From positions 2,108,001-2,172,000 of the forward strand of contig CP085826.1 of assembly GCA_020809705.1 (NCBI GenBank): a stretch of DNA of 64,000 nucleotides, written 5' to 3'. Position 1 is the first letter of the stretch, and every line of letters begins with the position of its first letter. The notes under the pieces were generated by a model, which saw only the letters and a list, made by a program, of their open reading frames with translations, ran no database searches and was not told where the DNA came from. Source of the DNA: Calonectria ilicicola. Lineage: Eukaryota; Ascomycota; Sordariomycetes; Hypocreales; Nectriaceae. This document shows positions 55,772 through 64,000 of this stretch, piece after piece. A program made the position numbers and the translations under genes.

Positions 55772-56572
55772 TCAACTTCGTAACCTCCCTCGAGTAATCT
55801 TCCGTGGCCGTCCTGCTGGCCTGTTGCCTTCCTTGCAAATGCCAATGTGCTTGAGATGCTCCGAGGAATCGTCATCGAAAACAGCCTGAGAACAGACACA
55901 CCGGAAGTGAGAATGCCGGAACTTGCATGAGGCCTGCTTGAGATGTCTGCGATAGTGGTCTTTTCGAGGGTTGGTGTACCCGCAGCGACACTGGAAGACC
56001 CTTGTAGCAGGTGGGATATGAACCCGACTCTTGTAGTGCCGGTGAAGGTCTTTCAAGCTTTTGAAAGACTTTGAGCATCCTTTATCACAGGGATATTGTG
56101 GCTCATTGCTCATGTTTAGTCTAATTCCCTCAGAACATTGAACTGTAGCTGGATCAGGGAGATTTGCCGAGTCCGAATGGACTGGTTGGCTGTCAACAGA
56201 TGGCACAGGTGAATCGAAAACTTGTTCAGGGTTTTCGGCATCAGTATTGATACCAAAACCTTCAAAGTCTTGAGATTTGACAAAGCTAGATTCCGTTTGG
56301 CTTGCGCTTGCATCAAAAATGGCTGGCGCCAAATTCTGTGCGGGTATGCTAGTGCTTCCAACATCTGGTTTTATTAAACGAATCCCGGGTCTCGAGTCGG
56401 TCGGTTCAAGGAGAAAAAAGAACAATTGATCATCTGGGGGCAATCCGAAAAGACCGAAGTCCATGTCCATTTCCGTGTCTGTTTCCCCGGCGCCCGTGAA
56501 ATGACTAGATCCTGACATCGGCTCATCAAATATATCCATGATCTCTTCAGATGTATTTATTAATTGATACAA
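55772..56572 (-). CDS. C2H2 zinc-finger transcription factor
   Basis: Single exon, 266 residues from an ATG at 56572 (an in-frame Met at about 56539, MDIFDEP, is a good alternative). The N-terminal 150 residues are acidic and Ser/Pro-rich, typical of an activation region. Zinc fingers occupy the C-terminal third: YPCDKGCSKSFKSLKDLHRH with a second His a few residues later, then FQCRCGYTNPRKDHYRRHL, and a third Cys/His-containing segment (FRCVCSQAVFDDDSSEHLKH). The very C-terminus is basic with an AT-hook-like GRPRK core (NRPAGRPRKITRGRLRS). It should bind DNA in the nucleus; target genes are unknown. It is not adjacent to an obvious pathway. Confidence 0.85.
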   Translation of the reverse strand: MYQLINTSEEIMDIFDEPMSGSSHFTGAGETDTEMDMDFGLFGLPPDDQLFFFLLEPTDSRPGIRLIKPDVGSTSIPAQNLAPAIFDASASQTESSFVKSQDFEGFGINTDAENPEQVFDSPVPSVDSQPVHSDSANLPDPATVQCSEGIRLNMSNEPQYPCDKGCSKSFKSLKDLHRHYKSRVHIPPATRVFQCRCGYTNPRKDHYRRHLKQASCKFRHSHFRCVCSQAVFDDDSSEHLKHIGICKEGNRPAGRPRKITRGRLRS

Positions 56573-58507
56573 AACTGAAATAATATAAAATCTAACTAGG
56601 GCTCGAAGTGAGAGGTATTAGAATCGAGCGGATTTGTTGGAGAAGGTTTGGCAGCGATGCATGGCTGGTTAATGGTCAGGATAAGAGCAGCTAGATACTC
56701 TCTACTGAGACCAACAATTCTTATTTTCCTGTATGAACTGGAAAGGTTTATCCGTCATGAATGATGTCGGTTGTGGTGGTGTTTTGTCTAGCTGCGAAAT
56801 GCTTGGTATCATAAAACCAAGCTTTGTTTTCATCCCGAACTGCATTTGTTTACTTTGAACCAGTTATTAGTAAATTATCAGTAGATTTTAATTGTCTGTG
56901 GGATATCACACACTATAAAAAGGCGAGTTGAGTGGAATGTTGCCGGTTTGAACAGGCTGTGCCGTAATTGTTCTCTGGAGAAAATACGAACGAATCCGTC
57001 GTGTAGAACAAGCTTTGATATGCTCGGCCTATGGGGCCCATCACCTGGGATAGGTCGGTTCAGTGGTAATATTTTGGTTGGAAGAGATACCCTGTCAACT
57101 GCCCCATCTCTTGTGGTTGAGTAACGCACATGTTAGTCCTATTGTAGGACTGAATTTTGGGCTTACCAAGTTGACGGATAATTAATTGAGCACTAAAATC
57201 ATCAAATATGAGTGAGACAGCACCTGATCTCATTAATATAGGCAGATAGGCGGATTAAGGCTGAATGCCGGGTTTACTGGTTGCCTTTTGCCTTGCGGTG
57301 GTCAGCCATAGAAAACTGGCCTCAAGCGTGGTTTGCCTGACGGTAGAAACTGGCCCCATGAGAAAACTGGCCCCAGAGATGATACTGGCCCCAAAACATG
57401 TACCTGGAACGTTGTCACCGACACTAGGTTTGATAGAAGAAGCTACCAGGGAGGGTGTACCCAATGCACCTCGCCCAGGTTGGCACAATCATGAGATGAG
57501 AGGCGCATAAGCTTGCATGAGGTGCAGTGAAGTGTGAGGACATCAATTGGCTAACGAGTCAAAACACGGCTGAGGATTATGCACAAGACAACTGAACTAG
57601 CCGCATCCATACCTTGATCAGCCTCCTGGGCGAACCAGTACATTAGATCGCTTGGGGCCACTTTCAGAATTGGCTGCTGTCACGCGCTCTTGTGGCGCAA
57701 ATGTGACCAGGTCAAGGCAGAGCTGCCCAGAGACCCAGTGTGAATGGATGAGTTTATGATGCACATTTGCGTTATTTTCTCGCATGAGAAGAAATTTAGC
57801 CTTGGGTAGCTGTGTGTGAAAACATACTCCTACGATATTACGAAGTGGGTATTTTGAGAACAGGCTCAGGCTCCATTTTATCGCATTTGTCTACTAGCAA
57901 TTATATATCAATTAGCTAGGACCAATTCGGGAATTCGACCACTGCTATTCTTATCACAAGAAAATAATGCTAAAATGGACCCTGCACACCGAAATTTAGA
58001 TGGCAGGTACAAAACTGGCCCCAGACACTCGAAGTAATGACTCGTGATCCGCCGCACTGCCACAGGGGCTCTCAGCACAGTCATCAATCTTGGGGCCACT
58101 TCTGGAGAATAAGCCTAATATGGCTATTGGGAGAAATATGGCCCCAAAATGCTTGGCGTGTGGTGGGCGATCTTGCTACTCCTTATTGTGCATCGCAGGC
58201 TACCATAATTTTGGCGTGGAAATATTGGCCCCAGATGGTTATGAAGCTAGGAAGAGAATTGGCCCCAGATGAGGCCTCACATACCACTGCTGATGCCTTT
58301 GAGGTTGCACGCACAATTGCGATGGCCCAGCATTACAATCTTTGAAGATAAATAGATGGTCTGACCCTGAGAATTGTGGTTATATTGACTAGCTAGTTGT
58401 CACTGAAGGCCCTGGAAGAAAAGCCTAGAGCAGTCGAAAATTCAATTAGCTTTCTATAAGCCTTGCACTTCTTCACAAACTTCTACGGCTGTCCCCGAAT
58501 ACGAAAT
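56573..58507. other. Intergenic 1.9 kb containing a cluster of TGGCCCCA motifs
   Basis: No convincing gene. A frame at 56878-57129 (-) has no domain. The motif cluster is listed separately. Confidence 0.5.
57315..58267. repeat. Dispersed TGGCCCCA repeat cluster
   Basis: The 8-mer TGGCCCCA occurs at 57351, 57368, 57386, 58016, 58139, 58226 and 58260 on the + strand and at 57653 and 58091 on the minus strand. A near copy (TGGCCTCA) lies at 57317. Most + copies sit in a longer consensus of about A-A/T-A-C/T-TGGCCCCA-G/A-A. Copies fall in different frames, so this is a DNA-level and not a protein-level repeat. Confidence 0.75.
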
Positions 58508-58815
58508 ATGTCTTCCTCATCAACAAGGAGAAACTGGCTTGAGGTTCCAAGAGAGTATGATTTCTTCTGAAACCCACTTTTAGAAATGCAGCAAACAAGC
58601 GTTCTAACAATGTTTACAGAGGATCTCAGCCAGCCATGACTGGAGGTGTTCGAAGCTCGCAAACATCATACCCTATGGATTCTTGGTTGACTCAAAATTT
58701 TAGCCAAGAACCTTGGAGCGCGATTGGCTACGTTCGAGATGGGTCACGCTCCTCTTCCAAGGGTACAGTACATGGAAGTGGAGGCGCCACCGTTGGAAGC
58801 GGCCGTAGTGTGTAG
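58508..58815 (+). CDS. Small intron-containing protein, 80 residues, Ser/Gly-rich
   Basis: Two exons, 58508-58554 and 58620-58815, joined across a 65-bp intron with GTATGA donor, TTCTAACA branch and TTTACAG acceptor. Without splicing the frame stops almost at once; with it the product runs MSSSSTRRNWLEVPRE, then GSQPAMTGGVRSSQTSYPMD, WLTQNFSQEPWSAIGYVRDG and a Ser/Gly/Thr tail ending in GSGRSV. No membrane segment or known domain. The complete set of splice signals in an 81-codon frame makes a chance frame unlikely. The function is unknown, and the codon-level evidence is limited by the short length. Confidence 0.55.
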
Positions 58816-59545
58816 AGCCAATGCACAATCCAGGGGAAAATACTGTTGTCCAAGCTCAAAGGATGAGAAGTTTATCGCATCCAACTAGGTTTTGAAGATA
58901 GTCATTTGGGAACCCGGGCATAAAATGTTTGGTATGGGCGGGGTGAACCAACTCAGAAAAGGCCGCTTTGCCCCAGTAGGTCGGATGTGTTGATGATAAC
59001 GAAGGAGTTTTTGATGATTTCAATCAATGGCCGAGGTGTGATTTTGAGTGGATAGGTTTAATGTATTACGTGTCATTAGTGCACCGCTTACTCAGTACAT
59101 TTCCACAAACGCAGAACCCATTGTAGATCTTCTCATTTACCTAAAAAAAACATGACGAGCCTTCCTTGGTTCCAAACACTCGCTACCACTCTCGAAGACG
59201 AAGAAGAGAGGGTATTGGTAGATTTGCAATGCCACATTTCTAGCTTATGTCAGAAGGCAGGCATGTTTGAGTGAGCTGACACGAGATGAGCCTGCCTATG
59301 TATCAAATATCACCTGCTTGAGGAACCATTTTAAGACTAGCCCCATTCATTCACTCGCGTTCATCATTTGACGAAAAGTGACGAGATGTCTGTAAGTAAC
59401 TTGATATGTAGCGAACAAAACCGAACAGGGGCACATTCTTGAGCCACAAAAAGCTGGATAATGTTCTTCGAATGTTGAGCTGGTGCAGGAGCGCCTAATC
59501 TGAATTTCTCATTTCATGTATCCCTGACCAGGCCGAATAATTCGT

Positions 59546-59807
59546 ATAATCGTTTGCATTGATTAGTATTCAATCTAGCCTTTGCTTCAAAGGGCGCCTG
59601 CTCTTGCGAGAAGTAAACAGTAGATAATGCCGTGAGGTTAAGAACAGTGAGATGCAGACAGTGAGGCTCATACCCAGCCTTTGACAGTGACCAAGAGTAC
59701 CTCAAAGGGTTCCAAATTTTCAGTTTTCTTGACGCCTGACGTGAAGAGATTTCGGCTATTGCATACACCCAGCGACTAAGCTTTCAAGGCGCATAATCGT
59801 TTGCATT
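59546..59807 (+). repeat. 15-bp direct repeat ATAATCGTTTGCATT (two copies)
   Basis: Identical 15-mers at 59546-59560 and 59793-59807, 247 bases apart. Flanks differ. Confidence 0.7.
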
Positions 59808-60040
59808 ACTGGGATGGTACCGAAATTATCAACTCTACGTTGGCCTCGTTCAGCTATGTGATTACCTTGTCGTAGTTGCAAGTTGCAAGTTCAGAGGTGG
59901 TTCAATGGTTTGCGGCGCTACTAGAAAACTATATAATTGGAGACTTAATGCGTGCATTGAATCTGAATTGACAAAGGATAATTTGATCATCTAGCTGAAC
60001 TTTCCGAGACCGAGTTTTTCAAGGGTCGTCCTTGCTACTA

Positions 60041-60060
60041 GGGGGGGTAGGGGAGGGGGG
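60041..60060 (+). other. G-rich tract (possible G-quadruplex)
   Basis: Runs of seven, four and six G separated by TA and A. Four three-G tracts can be chosen, so a quadruplex is possible on the + strand. Confidence 0.4.
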
Positions 60061-60411
60061 CTAGGTAGTTTTGCCTCATGTCATTCGATTTAGTGCCCGC
60101 GGAATGCGCGGGGTCGTCTACAAGCCCCCTCGATTTAGTGGGATCTGATTGCCAAGTAACTCACCCGAGCGCTCAAGGTGCCCTTATTTCCCTAGCGTTT
60201 ACGGATATTTTCCCCAGGTGGGTTAATCTGCGTCATAACAGTAGATAATAAAAGCTAATATAACTACTAAAGCTGGCCATTTAGACCAACAAGTAGGGAT
60301 CGTTCTGTTACAAATTTGGGTACTAGCTAAAGAGAAAGCGATTGCTTTTGGGTCTAGACCAATAGGTATATGAATTGAAAGTGTTCGTGTACCTTAGTAA
60401 GATATGATGAA

Positions 60412-61924
60412 CTAAGCAAGGTGCATAATTTCAAAGAAAGAAACACCTTCATGCACCCTTCCTCCAACTATACCACCACGTGCCTTCCCAGTGTGTCTTT
60501 GATATGTTCCAGCGTCTAATGCAACGAGGGAGTTTGTGATGTTGGCTTGGAAAATCCCCTTGTTGCCCATGTCAAATATTATGGTAATACCAGAAGGACC
60601 TTTGTTAGAGACAGATGGGGGATACTCGCTCGCATTTCCCCACGGACGAACGCTAGAAACACCGTCCAAGCAGCCAACATGAATAATCTTTCCATTCTTG
60701 GCGATATATCCAGATTGGTGTTGAGTGTCGGCGCCAGCAGCTCGGAGATCAAACCAAACAATCGAGTAAGGTCCAATTCGAGCATGGCCCCAGTACCAAA
60801 ACTTAATCAACTGCGTAAAAGATCGTTCGGACCAATTCTTGTCATGATAACCAACACCTGAGAAGGAAACATGTTCTCCCTTAACCATCAAATCAACAGT
60901 CGCTTTTGCGTCAGGAATGATGTTTGCCCATCCGAAGCAGGGAGCAACCTCCATTGTGGCTCCGATAGATTCTGGGCTGCAAGGGTATCTTGGTGGGGCA
61001 ATCTTTCAAAAATTAGGAATGTGGAAACGAAGAAGGATGATAGGAAAGCCTTACCGATTGAAGGGTGAATGTGCCGTAAATGTCATCTTCTGGGGAGTTT
61101 ATTTGGACTTCATACCTGGGTAGTAGCGATGATTGGCCTCTATGTCCTTCAAATTGCATGGTCCAATTTGGGTGTTTCCACTTGCCCTGTATCAGGTGTT
61201 CACCCATGGTGATGGTTGCACCATCCTCAGCGCGAACATTCGACATGTACTTAGTACCATTTTTGAATGTTCCAGCTATGGACATGAGCGTACCACCACG
61301 ACCTGGTGAAGTCAAGGAGTCTTCTCCAGCCTCATTGAAGACAGCTACAAACGATTCGTTGATGGAAGATGTCGAAACAACATCGAAATACCACCTGAAA
61401 TGAGTTAGCCAGGGAATTAATAAAACAAAGGAGACGGCGTCTCGGTCTACCAATCAAAACTGGTGCGGTTTGGAAAGGGTGCAAGCTTTTGGCCATCGAA
61501 GGAACCAAGTCCACCTGGCTGTGACACGAGCTGAGCCTCCACAGTGCCATTATGTGTTGTTGATGGCAAGTCAATGACTTCAACCGAAGGTCGAGAGGAT
61601 CCCAAGACGGATAAATAACCAACCACAGTCAAGATGGTGCCCTTCATGGTGTAGGACAATGCGTAAGGTGTAGTATTAGGTTTAGAGGACAGTCTGTCGG
61701 TCAACAACTTGATAAATTGGAAGGCGTGAGCTGTATTAATACTCAATTATCAGTGCGTATAAAGAATGGCTACGACCTTGTGCCTCGGAAGCAACAACTC
61801 TCGTTGTCTTGGCATTTGGCCATCCCCCGCTTGAAGACTTGGCAACGGCATCCTTGAATAGGAAAGGAAGGCCTTGACAGCATGCAAGTGAAATTAATAA
61901 ACCAGATGACCGCGGATGACGCAT
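60412..61924 (-). CDS. Fungal Diels-Alderase / CrtC-AttH lipocalin-like family protein
   Basis: Four exons: 61924-61777, 61730-61451, 61394-61055 and 61002-60412; total 1,359 bases, 452 residues, phases consistent. Hallmarks of the fungal intermolecular/decalin-forming lipocalin-like family are rebuilt by splicing: TSFDWWYFDVVS across the second intron, then LLPRYEVQINSPEDDIYG, MEVAPCFGWANIIPDAKA, SFSGVGYHDKNWS, WGHARIGPYSIVWFDLRAAG and, at the end, TGKARGGIVGGRVHEG. Characterised relatives shape decalins and other rings in polyketide or polyketide-peptide pathways; others act on unrelated substrates. The N-terminus is hydrophobic (LLISLACCQGLPFLF), perhaps a signal peptide. The first intron has an unusual GTCGTA donor. 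No polyketide synthase is within the window, but the gene is within 4 kb of the right edge. Confidence 0.85.
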
Positions 61925-62185
61925 ACGAACCCGCGGTTTATGCTGGGTAGTTTGATTGACTGTCAAATCCTCAAGAAAGTCTGAGGTGGGTACTCGACCA
62001 AGTTCCTGATGTACACTGCCTCATGGTTCAAGCAATCTTAGCCAGGGCCGGCATTACTTTCCAGTCTGAAAAGCTTGAAGTCAGCGGTAAGCTAGGACCA
62101 AATGCCAGAGAGGACTCAATTTTGATTCTAGCACTAAGTGATCAGAGGAAACTTTCTAACCTCCATGGTACGAAACGACAAGTGA
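61925..62185. promoter_or_regulatory. Upstream region of the Diels-Alderase-like gene with CGAACCCGCGG
   Basis: CGAACCCGCGG at 61926-61936 lies directly in front of the ATG at 61924. A second copy, extended to the perfect palindrome CGAACCCGCGGGTTCG, is at 62290-62305. The CCGCGG core places CCG/CGG triplets face to face, a layout used by some zinc-cluster regulators. Confidence 0.4.
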
Positions 62186-62860
62186 GCGAAGTCACTCCAA
62201 CGGCTCGTATCAGCACGATTAATCGTACCCACCGTATTAGCTTGCCGGACTACTAGCCTCACTAGGACAGGTGTATGCTTGCTTGAATGCGAACCCGCGG
62301 GTTCGGGACATCGGTGTCTGGCTCTTTCCGGACTGATAGGAGCACTGACATCATCTTTGAAATTAGCAGTTGGTCTGCCCCGCTATGTCAATGAAACGAA
62401 CACAATGAATTGGGCCTCCAGCGCCAATAAAATCAACTGTCGGAGATTTTTACCTAACTTAACTTGCTCAAATTCCCTCTCTTATCCTAAGGCTAAGTCT
62501 TGCCATAATAAGACCAATGTATCATCGAGATATGATGGAGATATTTTGCAGATCTTGAACTCACTCAGGGACTTTCCCAGATCCAAAGTTAGAATTGTTC
62601 TCAACGGGAGCCTCGAGCCTGAGGATATATTACAAAAGCTGACTGCTGAACGACAATTTCCAAATGAGGTAACTCAAGAAATATACGAAACAACAACGAG
62701 CGATGGCCATGTGATCAGGATATATGGCTTCGGGAAGAAACCTTGGGGTCCGTGTGATTCTGTTCTCGCTGCAGTCATGGACGTTTCGGTCTTAATCTCC
62801 CACCGATATCGCTTTTCTTTGGTAGAGGCATTTCTTTTCTTGGTTGTCCTGTTGATTTGA
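62186..62860 (+). CDS. Hypothetical protein or gene fragment, C-terminal hydrophobic
   Basis: A frame open from 62186 to the TGA at 62858-62860. The first ATG in it is well inside, so either the true start lies in an upstream exon or this is a fragment. The C-terminal part looks protein-like: RYDGDILQILNSLRDF, RIVLNGSLEPEDILQKL, YETTTSDGHVIRIYGFG, and a final hydrophobic stretch (SLVEAFLFLVVLLI) that could be a membrane tail. No family recognised. It is divergent from the Diels-Alderase-like gene. Confidence 0.3.
   Translation, partial: AKSLQRLVSARLIVPTVLACRTTSLTRTGVCLLECEPAGSGHRCLALSGLIGALTSSLKLAVGLPRYVNETNTMNWASSANKINCRRFLPNLTCSNSLSYPKAKSCHNKTNVSSRYDGDILQILNSLRDFPRSKVRIVLNGSLEPEDILQKLTAERQFPNEVTQEIYETTTSDGHVIRIYGFGKKPWGPCDSVLAAVMDVSVLISHRYRFSLVEAFLFLVVLLI
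62290..62305. promoter_or_regulatory. 16-bp palindrome CGAACCCGCGGGTTCG
   Basis: Perfect inverted repeat sharing its left 11 bases with 61926-61936, next to the Diels-Alderase-like start codon. It falls inside the weak frame at 62186-62860. Confidence 0.5.
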
Positions 62861-64000
62861 AACTCTAAAAAGTCTGTGTCAATCCTCACGCCTAGCATTA
62901 TTGATCTTCTTCTCAAGCGGGCAAAACCAGCCCACCGAGTAATCAGTGATGCCTACCACAAATTATGACATGGACCCAGAGGCTTTCATCAAACAGCCTT
63001 CTTGTTCTAACATAAACCCGTTTCATCATTTCCCATTCATCAAGAAATATCCTCTGGTAGTATAGTCCTATTGCGAGTACTTGGATTCTAACTATATCTC
63101 CTTGAGTCGTGTTCAATATCTGACCAGACTTTGGCTACTACACTTCCCATTACGTCCCTAAGCCCGGCAAACCAAAAGATAAGTCAATAATCGTAATACG
63201 TGCAATTCCTTTTGTGCATTACAGCTGATAAGAACTAACCTCAAGCCATAGGAGATCATTTAGTAACACACAAATACCCCGAAAACCAGCGAGAAGGTCA
63301 ACTTTGCCTGACAGAGGCTGCCGTGGCCGGCCTCAACACCATCCGGGCCGTGTTGTGACCAATAGCATCAACAGGTCAAAACGACTCCGACCACCAGAAC
63401 AGCTACCTTGCAACAACACCTATAAATGATGTAGATAGGACCTTCAATTGACGGGGCGATAGCTCCAAATACATCTGGAACTATAGCTATCTATCGATAT
63501 AACATCACCATGAGTCGTTCATTTAGGACCCTAAAGTGCCAACGCCACGCGTATTAGGGCTAGCAAACGCGTTCAAGTTCCAATAATTGCCATGATGGCA
63601 AAATTCGAAGAATGTGGAATAGGAGAGTAACCTAGAATCTTTGGGAATAAGTTCTCCTAGCAAAATGCGAGAGTGCATGTTCAAGTTGATGGGTCAAGGA
63701 TAGATAGGCATGATAATGTCTCACCCTAGCTTGTTTGAATTGACTATGAATCCATGGATACATTTCGAAATGGGTGTAGTTTTTTTTTTCAAGCCGTTCA
63801 ACAAACGTAGTGAAATAAATGTTGTATTGTGAAATCTCTGCCGCACATGGGATTGAGCATTTCTAACTGGTTGGATGGAGACTCTAGAGCTGGGGGGTAT
63901 AATACGCATGTAATAATGAAGGACAATGATATCCAGGTCGGAAGGATCTGATCGGGATCTCGAGTTAGTCAAGCCGCGATCGCCACATGGGCCTACGTCC
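62861..64000. other. Right edge, no firm gene
   Basis: Only short frames, e.g. 63721-63972 (-), without domain or splice support. A T-run (about 10) occurs near 63780. Confidence 0.45.

Larger units (their letters stand above)
58816..60411. other. Intergenic 1.6 kb with short repeats and a G-rich tract
   Basis: A 40-codon ORF at 59152-59274 (+) (MTSLPWFQTLATTLEDEEER...) follows an A-rich leader and could be a small protein, but nothing else supports it. A 15-bp direct repeat (59546-59560 and 59793-59807) and a G-rich tract near 60041 are listed separately. Confidence 0.45.

Noticed and set aside
1..64000. CRISPR arrays, rRNA, clear tRNA genes
   Set aside because: None recognised by eye; a dedicated tRNA scan would be decisive for weak cases.

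Overview
The window is fungal nuclear DNA, most likely a filamentous ascomycete (Pezizomycotina). I infer this from the many short spliceosomal introns (about 48-91 bp, GTATGT/GTAAGT donors, CTAAC/CTGAC branch sites, YAG acceptors) and from the gene families: Zn(II)2Cys6 and C2H2 regulators, a CYP53-like P450, an HRQ/DUF3445 protein, a DUF7730 protein, a GLEYA adhesin, a purine nucleoside permease, ERG24, a lipocalin-like Diels-Alderase relative and a hAT transposon. Gene models were built by hand by joining open frames at splice sites. In most cases the summed exon lengths are an exact multiple of three and the phases agree, which supports the models. A more precise taxonomic placement is not possible from the sequence alone.

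Layout. 1-13.7 kb: DUF7730 membrane protein (partial, -), membrane-anchored thioredoxin (-), a Zn2Cys6 regulator broken by a nonsense codon (-), a secreted beta-lactamase-fold hydrolase (-), an HRQ/DUF3445 haem protein (+) and a benzoate-hydroxylase-like P450 (+). 13.7-19.1 kb: a gene-poor stretch ending in a promoter-like region and a 34-codon ORF. 19.9-21.5 kb: an eight-exon SMP-30/lactonase-like gene (-). 23.1-29.7 kb: class 3 lipase (+), GRDP-like protein (-) and, divergent from it, a 953-residue protein with a zinc-binding module, a possible His/Cys papain-like site and a Gly/Cys tail (+). 30.3-33.4 kb: a complete 3,082-bp hAT element with perfect 20-bp terminal inverted repeats and an 8-bp target duplication; its transposase frame is broken once. 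33.4-34.1 kb: uncharacterised hydrophobic protein (-), with the transposon sitting just past its stop codon. 36.4-44.2 kb: purine nucleoside permease (+), GLEYA adhesin with a frameshift in a Thr-coding microsatellite (+), J-domain protein (-), acyltransferase-3 (+). 45.9-49.0 kb: divergent Zn2Cys6 regulator (-) and short-chain dehydrogenase (+). 49.4-54.7 kb: NMN adenylyltransferase (-) and ERG24 sterol C14-reductase (+). 54.9-64 kb: small intron-containing genes, a C2H2 regulator, a cluster of a TGGCCCCA motif in non-coding DNA, and a Diels-Alderase-family gene (-) near the right edge that may belong to a secondary-metabolite cluster beyond the window.

Functional picture. Core housekeeping genes (ERG24, NMN adenylyltransferase, thioredoxin, J-protein) are interspersed with accessory catabolic, secreted and secondary-metabolism genes. 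The most plausible regulatory pair is the divergent regulator/dehydrogenase at 45.9-49.0 kb. The most unusual local group is lipase / GRDP-like / Gly-Cys-tailed protein at 23.1-29.7 kb.
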